A stretch of DNA of 64,000 nucleotides, from NCBI RefSeq assembly GCF_009831455.1, contig NZ_WOWO01000003.1, positions 1-64,000 on the forward strand, given 5' to 3'. The translations under genes were made by a program, and so were the position numbers. Each line of letters opens with the position of its first letter. The first letter of the stretch is position 1. Source of the DNA: Salinirussus salinus. GTDB taxonomy: Archaea > Halobacteriota > Halobacteria > Halobacteriales > Haloarculaceae. Shown here piece by piece: positions 1-8,866 of this stretch. The notes beneath the pieces are model-generated. The model saw only the letters and a program-made list of their open reading frames with translations. It did not search any database and was not told the DNA's origin.

Positions 1-19
1 CCCCCCACCCCGCTCGTCG

Positions 20-37
20 AAAAACGTGGGCGAAAAA
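20..37. repeat. 18-bp fragment of dispersed palindromic repeat
   Basis: The motif A5-CGTGGGCG-A5 lies just past the 3' end of ileS. It is the exact reverse complement of the T5-CGCCCACG-T5 core of the two longer repeats at 15783-15929 and 23625-23772. On the ileS coding strand it reads as two T-tracts, so it may act as the ileS terminator. The rest of the repeat may lie outside the window or be missing. Confidence 0.6.
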
Positions 38-97
38 GCCGGCCGCTCGTCGTTCCACGCCGCTCCCGATGGTCGCGCCATCACGACTCGCGGCCGG

Positions 98-3000
98 TCA
101 GTCGTCGCTGGCGGCTGCCTCCGGAAGTGGCTCGATAGCGATCTCCACGTCGACGCCCTCCACGTCCCAGGTCTTTCGGTGGCCATCCTCGACGGTCCCG
201 CGGTCACCAGCCCGGACCTCCTCCTCGAGGTAGTCGGCGTGGCGGGCCACGAGCCCCGCGACCCGGTCGTCCTCGATCTCGAGGTCGAGCCGGATCTCCG
301 CCTCGATGTCGAGGTCGAGGTCCTTGCGCATCTCCTGAACTCGCCTGACTACCTCGCGGGCGTAGCCCTCGCTCTCGATGTCCTCGGTCAGCGCGGTGTC
401 GACGTAGACGACCCCGCCGCCGTCGCCGGCAGTGAAGTCCGCGCCCGCGACCTCCGGGGGCGTCTCGCGGCGGAACTCGACCATCGCCTCGGTCAATTCG
501 ACGGCTTCACCGAGTGTGTCGGCGACAGCAGCCTCCAGGGCGTCGAGGGTCGGCTCCGGGACGCGAGCCTCGTTCAGCGCCTCCATCACCCGGCCGGCGT
601 CGTCGCCGAAGGCCGGCCCGAGTTCGCTCATATCCGCCGCCGCGGAGTAGCGCAACTCGCCCCACTCCTCGTCCGGGCCGAGCACCTCGACCGCGCGGGC
701 GTTCAGCCGGTCAGCCACCAGGTCGGCTCGCGTCTCGACGGCCGCCGCCACGTCCGCGCTGTCGGCGTCGACGACCACGCGGGAGACGGGCCAGCGCAGC
801 TTCCGCTCGGCCTGCTGGCGGGCGTTCGACCCTGCCTCCTCGACGGCCCGGACGACCTCGACCTCCCGCTCCAGGTCGGGGTCCCGCAGTCCGTCGTCGG
901 GTTCGGGCCAGTCACACATGTGGACCGTCGGGTGGCCGGCCCCGCCGGTCAGCGCGGCGTAGACCTCCTCGGCCGCGAAGGGCGCGAAGGGCGCGACGAG
1001 GGCGGCGACCTCCTCCAGCACACGGTAGAGGGTGGCGTAGGCCGCCCGCTTGCTCGGCGAATCCTCGGGCTCCCACATCCGCTCGCGGACGACCTGGATG
1101 TAGAAGCGCGAGACGTCCTCGACGACGAAATCGAGCAGCGCCTCGACGGCCTTGTGGTTCTCGAAGGCGTCCATGTGCTCTGTCATCGTCTTCTCCACGG
1201 ACTGGAGCCGTGAGAGCACCCACTCGTCGACGAGTTCGAGGTCCTCGGCGACGTCCGCGAGGGTCGTCCCGTCGGCGGCTTCGCCGCCTCCGTCCCGTTG
1301 CGGCTCCGCCGCAACGCCGGGCTCGAACCCGTCGGCGCGCATGTACGGCATCGGGAACCGGGCGACGTTCCAGAGGATGTTCAGCCGCCGTTGCATCTCC
1401 TCGGTCTCCTCCCAGGAGAAGTTCATGTCCTCCCCCTGGGGAGTCACCGACAGCAGGAACAGGCGCATCGGGTCCCGGCCGTACTCCTCGATGACCTCGC
1501 CGGGGTCGACGAAGATGCCCTTGGACTTGGACATCCCGCGGCCGTCGGGCATGTTGGCGTAGCCGTGCATCAACACCTCCTCGTAGGGGCTCTCGCCGAC
1601 GGCTGCCGTCCCCATCCCCAGTTGCGACCAGAACCACCCGCGGGTCTGGTCGTGGGCCTCGATGATCAGGTCCGCGGGCCACAACTGTTCGAAGCCCTCC
1701 GTCTCGCTGGGGTAGTCGACGGTCCCCCAGGTAGCGACCGAGGAGTCCAGCCAGACGTCGAAGACGTCGCCGACGCGGGTGTAGGTCGTCCCGTCCTCGG
1801 TGATGGTGAGGTCGTCGACGGTCCCCTTGTGGAGGTCCACGTCCCCGGGATCGATATCCTGGTCGACGCGCTCGGCCAGTTCCTCGCGGTCGCCGACGAC
1901 GACCACCTCGTCCATGTCCCCCTCCCAGTCCTCGGGAGTCCAGATCGGGATCGGGATCCCCCAGTAGCGCTGCCGGGAGACGTTCCAGTCGGGGGCGTCC
2001 TCGACGAAGTCACGGAAGCGGTTGTCCCGGGCCCACTCCGGGTGCCACTGGGCGTCCTCGATGTTCGCCAGCAGCTCCTCCTTGATGTCGGTGATCGTGA
2101 TGAACCACTGGTCGGTGACGACCCGGACGATGTCGGTATCGCAGCGCCAGCACTGCCCCTCGCGGACGTTCGTCCGGTCGTGTGCGAGCAGGTGCCCCTT
2201 CGCGTCGAGGTCGTCGATGATCTCGTCGTTGGCGTCGCGGACGAACGTGCCGGCGTACGTGCCGGCGTCGTCGGTGTACCGGCCGTCGCTGCCGACGGGA
2301 CAGAACACCTCCAATCCGAGTTCCTGGCCGCGCTCGAAGTCCTCCTCGCCGTGGCCGGGCGCGGAGTGGACCAGCCCCGTCCGGTCGGCCTCGACGTACT
2401 CCGCCGTGTAGACCTGGCCGGCACCCTCCCCCTGGGGGTGGGCCGGCACCTCCTCGGCCAGCGGGTGGTCGTACGTCCAGCCGACCATCTCCTCGCCGGA
2501 GAGCTCCTCGACGACCTCGTAGTCCTCGTAGCGGCCCTCCTTGAGCACGTCCTCGACGACGGCTTCGGCGACGTAGAGACGGTCCGTCTGGCCGTCCTTC
2601 TCCGCGTCGACGCCGACGTAGGTGAGGTCGCCGTCGACGGCGACGAATGTGTTGGCGACGATGGTCCAGGGCGTGGTGGTCCAGATGACCAGACTCCCCT
2701 CCCGGTCGACGAGGGGGAACCGGACGTAGATGGATGGCTTGCCGACGTCGTGGTACTCCACCTCGTTGTTGGCGATGGCGGTCTCACACCGGGGACACTG
2801 GTTGATGGAGCGTTTGCCCTGCTCGACGAGGCCGCGCTCGTGGGCCTGCGCGAAGCCCCACCAGGCCGCCTCCATGTACTCCGGGCTGACCGTCCGGTAG
2901 GGCTCGTCCCAGTCCATCCAGACGCCGAAGTCCTGGAAGTCCGCCTGCAGCCCCTCGAGTTGCTCCTGGGCGAAGGCCTTGCACTCCTCGATGAACGCCT

Positions 3001-3385
3001 CCTCGCCAAAGTCCTCGATCTCCTTCTTGTTCTCGAAGCCCAGTCGCTCCTCGACTTTGGTCTCGATTGGCAGGCCGTGCATGTCGTAGCCCGGCCGGTC
3101 GGCGACGTCGTACCCCTGCATCCGGTGATACCGGATGTAGAGGTCCTTGAGCACCTTGTTCCAGGTGGTGCCCATGTGGGCCGCGCCGGAGGTGTAGGGG
3201 GGGCCGTCGACGAAGAAGAAGTCCTCGCCGTCGCTGCGGTGCTCGACGGTCCGCTCGTAGGCGTCGACCGCCTCCCAGCGGTCGAACACACGCGGTTCGA
3301 CCGCGTCGGGGTCGTACTGGTCGTCCACCGGGGCGAAGCGCTCGCGCTCGCTCCCGTCCCCGGCGGACGCGTCGTCGTGGCTCAT
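98..3385 (-). CDS. ileS: isoleucyl-tRNA synthetase
   Basis: Class I aminoacyl-tRNA synthetase of 1095 residues that charges tRNA-Ile in the cytoplasm. The HIGH-type signature is HMGT at residues 70-73 after GPPYTSGAA, and the KMSKS loop reads GMSKSKG near residue 618. Two Cys pairs (CPRC and CWRC) flank the editing (CP1) insert, whose conserved WTTTPWT segment is present. The length and WNKVLKDLYIRY context are those of archaeal/eukaryotic-type IleRS. The ATG at 3385 precedes an acidic N-terminus (MSHDDASAGD). It is transcribed alone, with a T-rich candidate terminator at 20-37. Large open frames on the opposite strand are Arg/Ser-rich shadows. Confidence 0.97.
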   Translation of the reverse strand: MSHDDASAGDGSERERFAPVDDQYDPDAVEPRVFDRWEAVDAYERTVEHRSDGEDFFFVDGPPYTSGAAHMGTTWNKVLKDLYIRYHRMQGYDVADRPGYDMHGLPIETKVEERLGFENKKEIEDFGEEAFIEECKAFAQEQLEGLQADFQDFGVWMDWDEPYRTVSPEYMEAAWWGFAQAHERGLVEQGKRSINQCPRCETAIANNEVEYHDVGKPSIYVRFPLVDREGSLVIWTTTPWTIVANTFVAVDGDLTYVGVDAEKDGQTDRLYVAEAVVEDVLKEGRYEDYEVVEELSGEEMVGWTYDHPLAEEVPAHPQGEGAGQVYTAEYVEADRTGLVHSAPGHGEEDFERGQELGLEVFCPVGSDGRYTDDAGTYAGTFVRDANDEIIDDLDAKGHLLAHDRTNVREGQCWRCDTDIVRVVTDQWFITITDIKEELLANIEDAQWHPEWARDNRFRDFVEDAPDWNVSRQRYWGIPIPIWTPEDWEGDMDEVVVVGDREELAERVDQDIDPGDVDLHKGTVDDLTITEDGTTYTRVGDVFDVWLDSSVATWGTVDYPSETEGFEQLWPADLIIEAHDQTRGWFWSQLGMGTAAVGESPYEEVLMHGYANMPDGRGMSKSKGIFVDPGEVIEEYGRDPMRLFLLSVTPQGEDMNFSWEETEEMQRRLNILWNVARFPMPYMRADGFEPGVAAEPQRDGGGEAADGTTLADVAEDLELVDEWVLSRLQSVEKTMTEHMDAFENHKAVEALLDFVVEDVSRFYIQVVRERMWEPEDSPSKRAAYATLYRVLEEVAALVAPFAPFAAEEVYAALTGGAGHPTVHMCDWPEPDDGLRDPDLEREVEVVRAVEEAGSNARQQAERKLRWPVSRVVVDADSADVAAAVETRADLVADRLNARAVEVLGPDEEWGELRYSAAADMSELGPAFGDDAGRVMEALNEARVPEPTLDALEAAVADTLGEAVELTEAMVEFRRETPPEVAGADFTAGDGGGVVYVDTALTEDIESEGYAREVVRRVQEMRKDLDLDIEAEIRLDLEIEDDRVAGLVARHADYLEEEVRAGDRGTVEDGHRKTWDVEGVDVEIAIEPLPEAAASDD

Positions 3386-3564
3386 GTCCCACCGATCCGT
3401 CGCCGCGGTTATAGGCGCCTCGGTCCTGTGGGAACGGTTCAGACGGCGGGCGCGGGCGACCGCCGTGGCTGCGCGCGCCCGAAGACAAACGAGGTGGGGG
3501 CAGCGCGGTCGAGCGACCGTCCTGCTGAACGCGCGTGCGCTCGTGACGGCGCGGGCCGAAAACA

Positions 3565-3570
3565 GATATA
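3565..3570 (+). promoter_or_regulatory. TATA-like box of the DUF373 gene
   Basis: GATATA is centred about 27 bp before the ATG at 3595, the spacing expected for a leaderless haloarchaeal transcript. No ribosome binding site is visible, which fits. Confidence 0.5.
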
Positions 3571-3594
3571 CCGGGGGTGGTCTAGACCCACACG

Positions 3595-4677
3595 ATGCTG
3601 CTGGTGCTGTGTGTCGACCTCGACGACGACCTCGGCCGGAAGACCGGAGTCGACACGCCCGTCGTCGGACGCGACGCGGTCCGGGACGCGGCGGTCGACC
3701 TCGCCACGGCCGACCCCGAGGACAGCGACGTCAACGTCATGTTCGAAGGGCTCCACCTCGCGGAGGAGGTCGAGGACAGCGTCGAGGTCGCCGCCGTCAC
3801 CGGTCTCGAGGGAAGCGAGGTCGCCGCCACCCGGAAGGTCGGCGAGGAGGTCGACCGCGTGCTCGCCGGCCTGGAGACCGGCGAGGACATCCGCGCGCTC
3901 GTGGTGACCGACGGCGCCCAGGACGAGTCGGTCATCCCCGTCATCCGCTCGCGGGTCGCCATCGACGGCGTCCGTCGGGTCGTCGTCCGCCAGGCCCAGG
4001 ACCTGGAGTCGATGTACTACACCATCAAGCAGGTGCTCGACGACCCCGAGACGCGTGGGACGATCCTCGTCCCTCTCGGGATCTTGCTGCTCATCTACCC
4101 GCTGACGGTGCTGGCGAACGCGCTGGGCTTCCCGGGGACGGTCTTCGGGGTCACCTCCGGCCTGCTCGGGCTGTACGTGCTGGGCCGTGCCTTCGGCGTC
4201 GAGGAGGCGCTCGACACCGCGGTCGCCCGCGCCCGGAAGGCGCTGTTTACCGGCCGGGTGACGATCATCACCTACGTGGTCGCTGCTGCCCTGCTGGTCA
4301 TCGGCGGGGTCAGCGGCGTCCAGGCACTCGAACGGGTCCAGCTCGCCCACAGCAGCCCCCTCGGCGTGCTCGGGGTGGTGGCCGCGCTGGTCGACGGCGC
4401 CGTCCCGTGGTTCGCGGCCGCCGGGGTCACGAGCAGCCTCGGGCAGGTCACCGACGAGTACCTCGCCGGCCAGTTCCGGTGGCGGTATCTCAACGCCCCC
4501 TTCTACGTGCTCGCCATCGCCGCCGTGTTGCACGGCCTGAGCGCGTACTTCCTCGGGACGGTCACCCTCCAGTATCTCGCCATCGCGCTGACCGGCGGGA
4601 CGCTTCTCGGGCTCGTGAGTACGCTCTCCTTCGCGGTGGCGGAGTCGCGGTCGGAGCGGCGGACCGAGGCGGCCTGA
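3595..4677 (+). CDS. DUF373 family membrane protein
   Basis: A 360-residue protein of the archaeal DUF373 family, whose function is unknown. The N-terminal half (about 1-145) is soluble and very acidic, opening with the family hallmark LVLCVDLDDDLGRKTG at residues 3-18 and containing an ALVVTDGAQDE segment. The C-terminal half (about 155-345) has five or six hydrophobic helices separated by short loops. The start is the first ATG after a TATA-like box, which gives a leaderless message. It is divergent from ileS with 209 bp between the starts and is followed by a long non-coding stretch. The family assignment is confident; any catalytic role would be guesswork. Confidence 0.9.
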   Translation: MLLVLCVDLDDDLGRKTGVDTPVVGRDAVRDAAVDLATADPEDSDVNVMFEGLHLAEEVEDSVEVAAVTGLEGSEVAATRKVGEEVDRVLAGLETGEDIRALVVTDGAQDESVIPVIRSRVAIDGVRRVVVRQAQDLESMYYTIKQVLDDPETRGTILVPLGILLLIYPLTVLANALGFPGTVFGVTSGLLGLYVLGRAFGVEEALDTAVARARKALFTGRVTIITYVVAAALLVIGGVSGVQALERVQLAHSSPLGVLGVVAALVDGAVPWFAAAGVTSSLGQVTDEYLAGQFRWRYLNAPFYVLAIAAVLHGLSAYFLGTVTLQYLAIALTGGTLLGLVSTLSFAVAESRSERRTEAA

Positions 4678-5301
4678 ACTTCTGATGGCGTGGTTTTCGG
4701 GTGTGAATTCAACCCGCGAGGACTCGAACAGCACGAAAGGGGCCGCCTGACCTGGACAGTCAACCCGGGCGCACGCTGTCGCGGCCTTGTGCCGCGACGA
4801 CACCGTGCGAGGTCCTCGGGAACAGAGCCACCGAGGGCTCGGAAGGGGAGCGAGGCGAGCCTTCCGGTGGATGAGCGAACGAGGGAGCCCCGCGACCGAG
4901 TGAGAGTATCGGCTGGGGAGGTGTGTGGTTCCGGGCGGGACTGAAAGGGGCGAGTGTTTCGACGAACGCGGCCGGCGCAAGTAGCGAGGGACCGCAGGTC
5001 CCTCGGACCACGCGAACGGGCCGTGCACGGCGCTCCGCGCCGCGACGTCGGGGCGGTGAAACCGCCCCGCTGCCCGTGAGCAGACACCGCAGGCAACCAG
5101 CGGGAGGCAAGGAGCGCAGCAAGAGTCACGCGAGGCGAAGCCGAGCGTGACGTCGAGAGACGAGCAGCGCGAGTCGCTCGGTGCCCGGGAGTCGAGACAC
5201 TCGGGGCTTTCATGCTGTTTTCAGCAGTAAGCACGAGCACATGCAGCCCTGCACTCGCGCGACCACAACGGCTTTGCCAGTCGCTCCGTTGGCCCCGGTG
5301 A
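4678..5301. other. 624-bp non-coding stretch rich in short dyads
   Basis: No open frame here has haloarchaeal protein composition; all are Arg/Ser/Gly-rich. Several perfect hairpins are visible: 4778-4798 (GTCGCGG/CCGCGAC), 4987-5003 (AGGGACC/GGTCCCT), 5052-5070 (GGGGCGGT around GAA) and 5126-5152 (GTCACGC/GCGTGAC). The string GAAAGGGGC occurs at 4735 and again at 4943. It ends at tRNA-Arg. I looked for RNase P and SRP RNA signatures and found none. It may be an unrecognised RNA or decayed repeats. Confidence 0.4.
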
Positions 5302-5377
5302 GGGCACGTAGCTCAGTCCGGACCAGAGCGTCGGACTTCTAATCCGACGGTCGAGGGTTCAAATCCCCCCGTGCCCG
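5302..5377 (+). tRNA. tRNA-Arg (anticodon TCT)
   Basis: A cloverleaf can be drawn: acceptor GGGCACG with CGTGCCC and discriminator G, D-arm GCTC/GAGC, anticodon stem TCGGA/TCCGA around CTTCTAA with anticodon TCT at 5338-5340, and a T-arm with TTCAAAT loop. It reads AGA/AGG codons. The CCA is not encoded. The T-stem is GAGGG against CCCCC, leaving one A.C mismatch (positions 50/64). Both downstream tail copies carry CCCTC, which would pair fully. No intron is seen. Confidence 0.95.
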
Positions 5378-5595
5378 CTTCTGCGACGAGCGCCAGCGAG
5401 GCGTGCGGAACGAACCACGCGAGGATTTGAACTACGCGAGACGAACGGAGTGAGTCTCGCAATCGAGTTCAAATCCCTCCGTGCCCGCTTCTTCGACGAG
5501 CGGACGCGAGGAGCGAAGCGGCCCGTGGGATTTGAAGTAGACGGCAGCGAGTGAAGCGAGCCGACGGCGTGGTTCATAATCCCTCCGTGCCCGCT
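5378..5595 (+). repeat. two tRNA-Arg 3'-end tail units with inverted T-arms
   Basis: After the tRNA, its 3' end (T-loop to acceptor, ...GTGCCCGCT) recurs twice. The GTGCCCG starts are at 5371 (in the gene), 5481 and 5587, so the spacings are 110 and 106 bp. Each extra copy is preceded by an inverted T-arm. In unit A, 5421-5433 pairs with 5466-5479 and is extended by GCGAGAC (5436-5442) with GTCTCGC (5454-5460). In unit B, 5527-5536 pairs with about 5573-5583. Both units start with CT(G/T)CGACGAGCG. Nothing here encodes a full second tRNA. Confidence 0.85.
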
Positions 5596-5693
5596 CACCA
5601 CTGTTTGCTGTCGTTCGAGAAGAGTGGGGCTGAGGCCAGGGCCGGATCGCCTTCCCCCTCGTCTACCGCGGCGACTACGACCCCCGCAGGCAG

Positions 5694-6350
5694 CTAGTCC
5701 TCGGCGAGCCCGAGCGCCTGTGCGGTCGGGAGCTCCCAGCCGTAGACCAGCGCGGCGAGCCGGGTCCCGACAACCACGCTCGCACAGACCGCAGCCGCGG
5801 CACCACCCGCCAGGCCGACGACGTCCGCAAGCACGTACGCAGTCCCGCCGAGCACCGCACAGCTGGCGTAGAAGTCATCGAGCAGGATGAAGGGCGCCCG
5901 GTCCAGCAGGATGTCAGCGAGGGCGCCCCCGCCGACGGCGTTGACCGTCGCCACCACGACGACGCCGACCGGCGAGACGCCGGTCTGGGTGGCGACGATG
6001 GCGCCGGAGGTGGTGAACGCGGCGAGCCCGATAGCGTCGGCCAGCAGCGTCACCCGGAGCTCGTCCGGGGCGTCCCGGGTAGCCGTCAGCACGAGCGCCA
6101 GACAGACTCCGAGCAGGCCGAGGCCGAGTTCGACCGGCGCCTGGAGCACGAGCGGCACGCGGTTGACGAGCAGGTCCCGGGTGGTTCCCCCGGCGAAGGC
6201 CGTGGCGAGACCGACCACGGCGACCCCGAAGATGTCGAAGTGCTCGCGGACCGCCTTGGCCGCGCCCACGAGCGCGAACGCCACGAGCCCGACCGCATTC
6301 ATCACCGCGAACGGGTCGACGACCAGTAGCTCGGAGACGCTCGGCGTCAT
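5694..6350 (-). CDS. TRIC/UPF0126 family cation channel-like membrane protein
   Basis: A 218-residue integral membrane protein of the UPF0126 (YicG/TRIC) family. The protein is almost entirely hydrophobic, with about seven helices. The internal duplication typical of the family shows as GGTTRD at residues 54-59 and a related GGGALADIL near residue 143. Characterised members form trimeric monovalent-cation channels; the substrate here is unknown. The ATG at 6350 was taken because no upstream in-frame start is better. It is divergent from the acyl-CoA ligase (110 bp apart) and convergent to the tRNA-Arg tail array. Confidence 0.88.
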   Translation of the reverse strand: MTPSVSELLVVDPFAVMNAVGLVAFALVGAAKAVREHFDIFGVAVVGLATAFAGGTTRDLLVNRVPLVLQAPVELGLGLLGVCLALVLTATRDAPDELRVTLLADAIGLAAFTTSGAIVATQTGVSPVGVVVVATVNAVGGGALADILLDRAPFILLDDFYASCAVLGGTAYVLADVVGLAGGAAAAVCASVVVGTRLAALVYGWELPTAQALGLAED

Positions 6351-6429
6351 CAGTTCCCGCCCCGAGCCGGACGCTGATGAGGCTACCGGCTCGCCGCCCC
6401 TCGGGGGAGCGCGTCCCGCCGTCCCAACC

Positions 6430-6436
6430 TATAAAT
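6430..6436 (+). promoter_or_regulatory. TATA box of the acyl-CoA ligase
   Basis: TATAAAT is centred 28 bp before the ATG at 6461. This spacing predicts a leaderless transcript and selects the ATG at 6461 over those at 6443 and 6488. Confidence 0.6.
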
Positions 6437-6460
6437 CGGTGAGTGCCGACGGCGGTACAC

Positions 6461-8029
6461 ATGGAACCCGTCCCAGCCGAGGACCTTATGACGTCGCCCT
6501 ACGACGGGAGCGTGGCGAACCTGCTAACGCGGCCAGCCGAGAAGTTCCCCGACGAGGTGGCGGTCGAACACGCCGGCGACGAACTCACCTACGCCGAGTT
6601 TCACGACCGGGTGAAGCGGGTCGCCGGCGGCCTCCACGAGATGGGTCTCGAACCGGGCGACCGGCTCTGTGTCTACCTCCCCAACGGCATCCCCTTCTGT
6701 GTCACCATCTGGGCCTGCATCCACGCCGGCGTCGTCGCCTCCCCGATCAATCCGGAGTACCGCCGCCGGGAGACCGAGTACCAGTTCGAGGACTCAGACT
6801 CCGTTGCGGTGGTCTGCGACGGCGAGCGCGAGGAGTGGGCGGTGCCGGTCGCCGAGGAGGTGGGGCTGGAGGTCATCAGCGCCGACCCCGACAGCGACCA
6901 CACCACGCTCGACGACCTCGCGGCGGCCGGCGAGCCCACGCTGGTCGAACGCGAGGACGACGACGTCCTCCTCCAGCCGTACACCTCGGGAACGACGGGC
7001 AAACCGAAGGGGGTCCTGCTGACCCACGAGAACTTCCGGGTCCAGATCGTCAACGGCGTCACCTCCTACACCGCCGGACAGATCCGCGGGGACGGGCTCG
7101 CAGTCGTTCCGATGTACCACATCACCGGCGTCGTGGTGATGACGACGACACTCGCCACCGGCCGCACCCTCCATACCATCCGCCCCGACCAGTGGGACCC
7201 CGACCTCGTCCTCCGGACGCTGGACGAGTACGACATCCCCTCCTTTACCGGGGTCGCGACGATGTTCATGGACCTGCTCCAGACCTACAAGGAAAACCCC
7301 GACGCCTACGACCTCTCCTCGCTGTGGCGGGCCGGCCAGGGCGGCGACAAGCTTCCGGTCCCGGTCCACGAGGAGTTCGAGGAGGTCTTCGACGTCCCGG
7401 TCATCGAGGGGTACGGGCTGACGGAGACGACCGCCGGGAGTCACTCCGTGCGGTACGCGACGCTGGGCGACAAGATCGGCAGCGTTGGCCAGCCGGCCGG
7501 CCACACCCACTCGAAGGTGGTCGACCCCGAGACCGGCGAGGAGGTCCCCGACGGCGAGGAAGGGGAGATCGTGATGAAGGGGCCACACGTGATGGAGGGG
7601 TACTACAGGCGCCCGGAGGCCACCGAGGCGGCCTTTACCGAGGACGGCTACTTCCGGACGGGCGACCGGGGGTACCGCGACGAGGACAACTACTACTACA
7701 TCAGCGGCCGCGAGAAGGACATGATCCTCACCGGCGGGTACAACGTCTACCCCGCCGAGGTCGAGCAGGTGCTGTACGACCACCCCGAGATTCACGAGGT
7801 CGCCGTCTTCGGGGTCCCACACGAGCGCAAGGGCGAGACGGTCGCGGCAGCGCTCACGCTCGTCGAGGGCTCGGACCTCACCGAAGAGGAGATCAAGGAG
7901 TACGCCCTCAAGGAAATCGCCCCGTACAAACACCCCCGGATCGTGGAGATCCGCGAGCAACTCCCGAAGACCGGCAGCGGCAAGATCCGCAAGGTCGAGT
8001 TGCGCGAGGAACTCGTCGACGAAGAGTGA
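6461..8029 (+). CDS. AMP-forming acyl-CoA ligase (long-chain fatty acid type)
   Basis: A 522-residue ANL-superfamily adenylate-forming enzyme that probably activates a fatty or other carboxylic acid to its CoA thioester. The phosphate-binding loop YTSGTTGKPKG starts near residue 174, GYGLTE (A5) near 316, YFRTGD (A7) near 396 and GREKDMILTGGYNVYPAEVE (A8) near 415. The catalytic Lys in GSGKIRK near 507 completes the set. The acyl substrate cannot be read from sequence. The start at 6461 fits the TATA box spacing. It is monocistronic, and the next gene is convergent 31 bp away. Confidence 0.92.
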   Translation: MEPVPAEDLMTSPYDGSVANLLTRPAEKFPDEVAVEHAGDELTYAEFHDRVKRVAGGLHEMGLEPGDRLCVYLPNGIPFCVTIWACIHAGVVASPINPEYRRRETEYQFEDSDSVAVVCDGEREEWAVPVAEEVGLEVISADPDSDHTTLDDLAAAGEPTLVEREDDDVLLQPYTSGTTGKPKGVLLTHENFRVQIVNGVTSYTAGQIRGDGLAVVPMYHITGVVVMTTTLATGRTLHTIRPDQWDPDLVLRTLDEYDIPSFTGVATMFMDLLQTYKENPDAYDLSSLWRAGQGGDKLPVPVHEEFEEVFDVPVIEGYGLTETTAGSHSVRYATLGDKIGSVGQPAGHTHSKVVDPETGEEVPDGEEGEIVMKGPHVMEGYYRRPEATEAAFTEDGYFRTGDRGYRDEDNYYYISGREKDMILTGGYNVYPAEVEQVLYDHPEIHEVAVFGVPHERKGETVAAALTLVEGSDLTEEEIKEYALKEIAPYKHPRIVEIREQLPKTGSGKIRKVELREELVDEE

Positions 8030-8060
8030 GTCGGCGGGGTGGGAAGGCGACGTCGGGCAC

Positions 8061-8675
8061 TCAGACTAGCCGTGCAAAGGCCAGGTCGCCGCTGGTGGAC
8101 TCGATGACCGCCCGGACGACCTGTCCTTCCTGTGCGCCGGGGACGAAGATGGTGTAGTCGCCGCGGTTGGCGACACCGTCACCCTTCCGACCGGTCCCGG
8201 TGATCTCCAGTTCGTAGGTCGTCCCCTCCTCGACGGTCTCGCGCTGCTGGGTCCGGGTGGTCGAGGGGGCGTTCTTTCCGACCGGGCGGAACGCGCCACA
8301 GGCCTGACAGCGCAGCATCTCGACGCCGTCCTCGCGGCTCAACACGGTGTCGGGCAGGCCACACTCCGAGCAGGTGACGAACTGCTCGATGTAGCTGTCG
8401 ACGGCCGCCTCGAAGTCGTCGATCCCGAAGTCGCCGTTGTAGCGGGCGCGGTCGCCCTCGAACTGGCCGCTCGTGCCCAGCGCGGTCTGGATGGCGCTGT
8501 GGAGGTGCTCGGGCTCGCGGCCGAGCGCGTCCGCGATGGCGCCGATGTTGGTCAGCCGGGTGAACGCGCCGTCGGTCTCGCCTTCCGGGTCCGGGACCGA
8601 GAGTCGCTCGCCGGCGTCGTGTGTCTCCTCCGGCAGGTCGTCGTAGGCCCTGTCGAGCGCAGAATCGTAGTTCAT
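8061..8675 (-). CDS. translation initiation factor aIF2 beta subunit with C-terminal TRAM domain
   Basis: A 204-residue protein. Residues 1-135 are the aIF2 beta fold with its zinc ribbon (Cys102, Cys105, Cys123, Cys126). Residues about 146-204 form a TRAM RNA-binding domain that is fused to aIF2 beta in haloarchaea. The subunit helps the aIF2 heterotrimer deliver initiator tRNA to the ribosome. The start was placed at 8675 (MNYDSALDRAYDDLPEE); the 37-residue upstream extension is Arg/Ser-rich and out of character. It lies downstream of the aminopeptidase on the same strand, 191 bp apart. aIF2 alpha is also in this window, far away at 31326. Confidence 0.95.
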   Translation of the reverse strand: MNYDSALDRAYDDLPEETHDAGERLSVPDPEGETDGAFTRLTNIGAIADALGREPEHLHSAIQTALGTSGQFEGDRARYNGDFGIDDFEAAVDSYIEQFVTCSECGLPDTVLSREDGVEMLRCQACGAFRPVGKNAPSTTRTQQRETVEEGTTYELEITGTGRKGDGVANRGDYTIFVPGAQEGQVVRAVIESTSGDLAFARLV

Positions 8676-8776
8676 ACGTCCCGGAGGGGACCGGGCGGGA
8701 TACCGTTGGCGAGAGAGGTGGTGACACGGACCCCGGCCGCGGTGGCTCACCACACTCGTCGCCGCTCGCGTTTTCG

Positions 8777-8801
8777 AGGCGCTCACTTCGTTCGCGCCTC
8801 G
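8777..8801. terminator. hairpin between aminopeptidase and aIF2 beta genes
   Basis: GAGGCGC and GCGCCTC are separated by 11 bases in the 191-bp gap. The surroundings consist of the ACTTCGTTCGCG-type low-complexity sequence common between haloarchaeal genes. No T-tract follows, so a terminator role is weakly supported. Confidence 0.25.
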
Positions 8802-8866
8802 CTATTTCTCGCGGGTCGCTCCGCTCCCCGCTCGGTCTCCGAGGCTCTCCCTGCGGTCGAGCCTCG

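Noticed and set aside
1298-3907. An 869-codon open frame opposite ileS
   Set aside because: Val/Leu/Asp pattern mirrors the ileS codons in another frame; no domain recognised, and ileS is certain.
4678-5301. RNase P RNA or SRP RNA
   Set aside because: None of the universal core motifs (such as GAGGAAAGTC or GGAGCAG) is present in this region.
5378-5595. Attachment site of an integrated virus or plasmid at tRNA-Arg
   Set aside because: Copies are only about 108 bp apart, with inverted arms and no integrase gene, so a normal attL/attR pair is unlikely.
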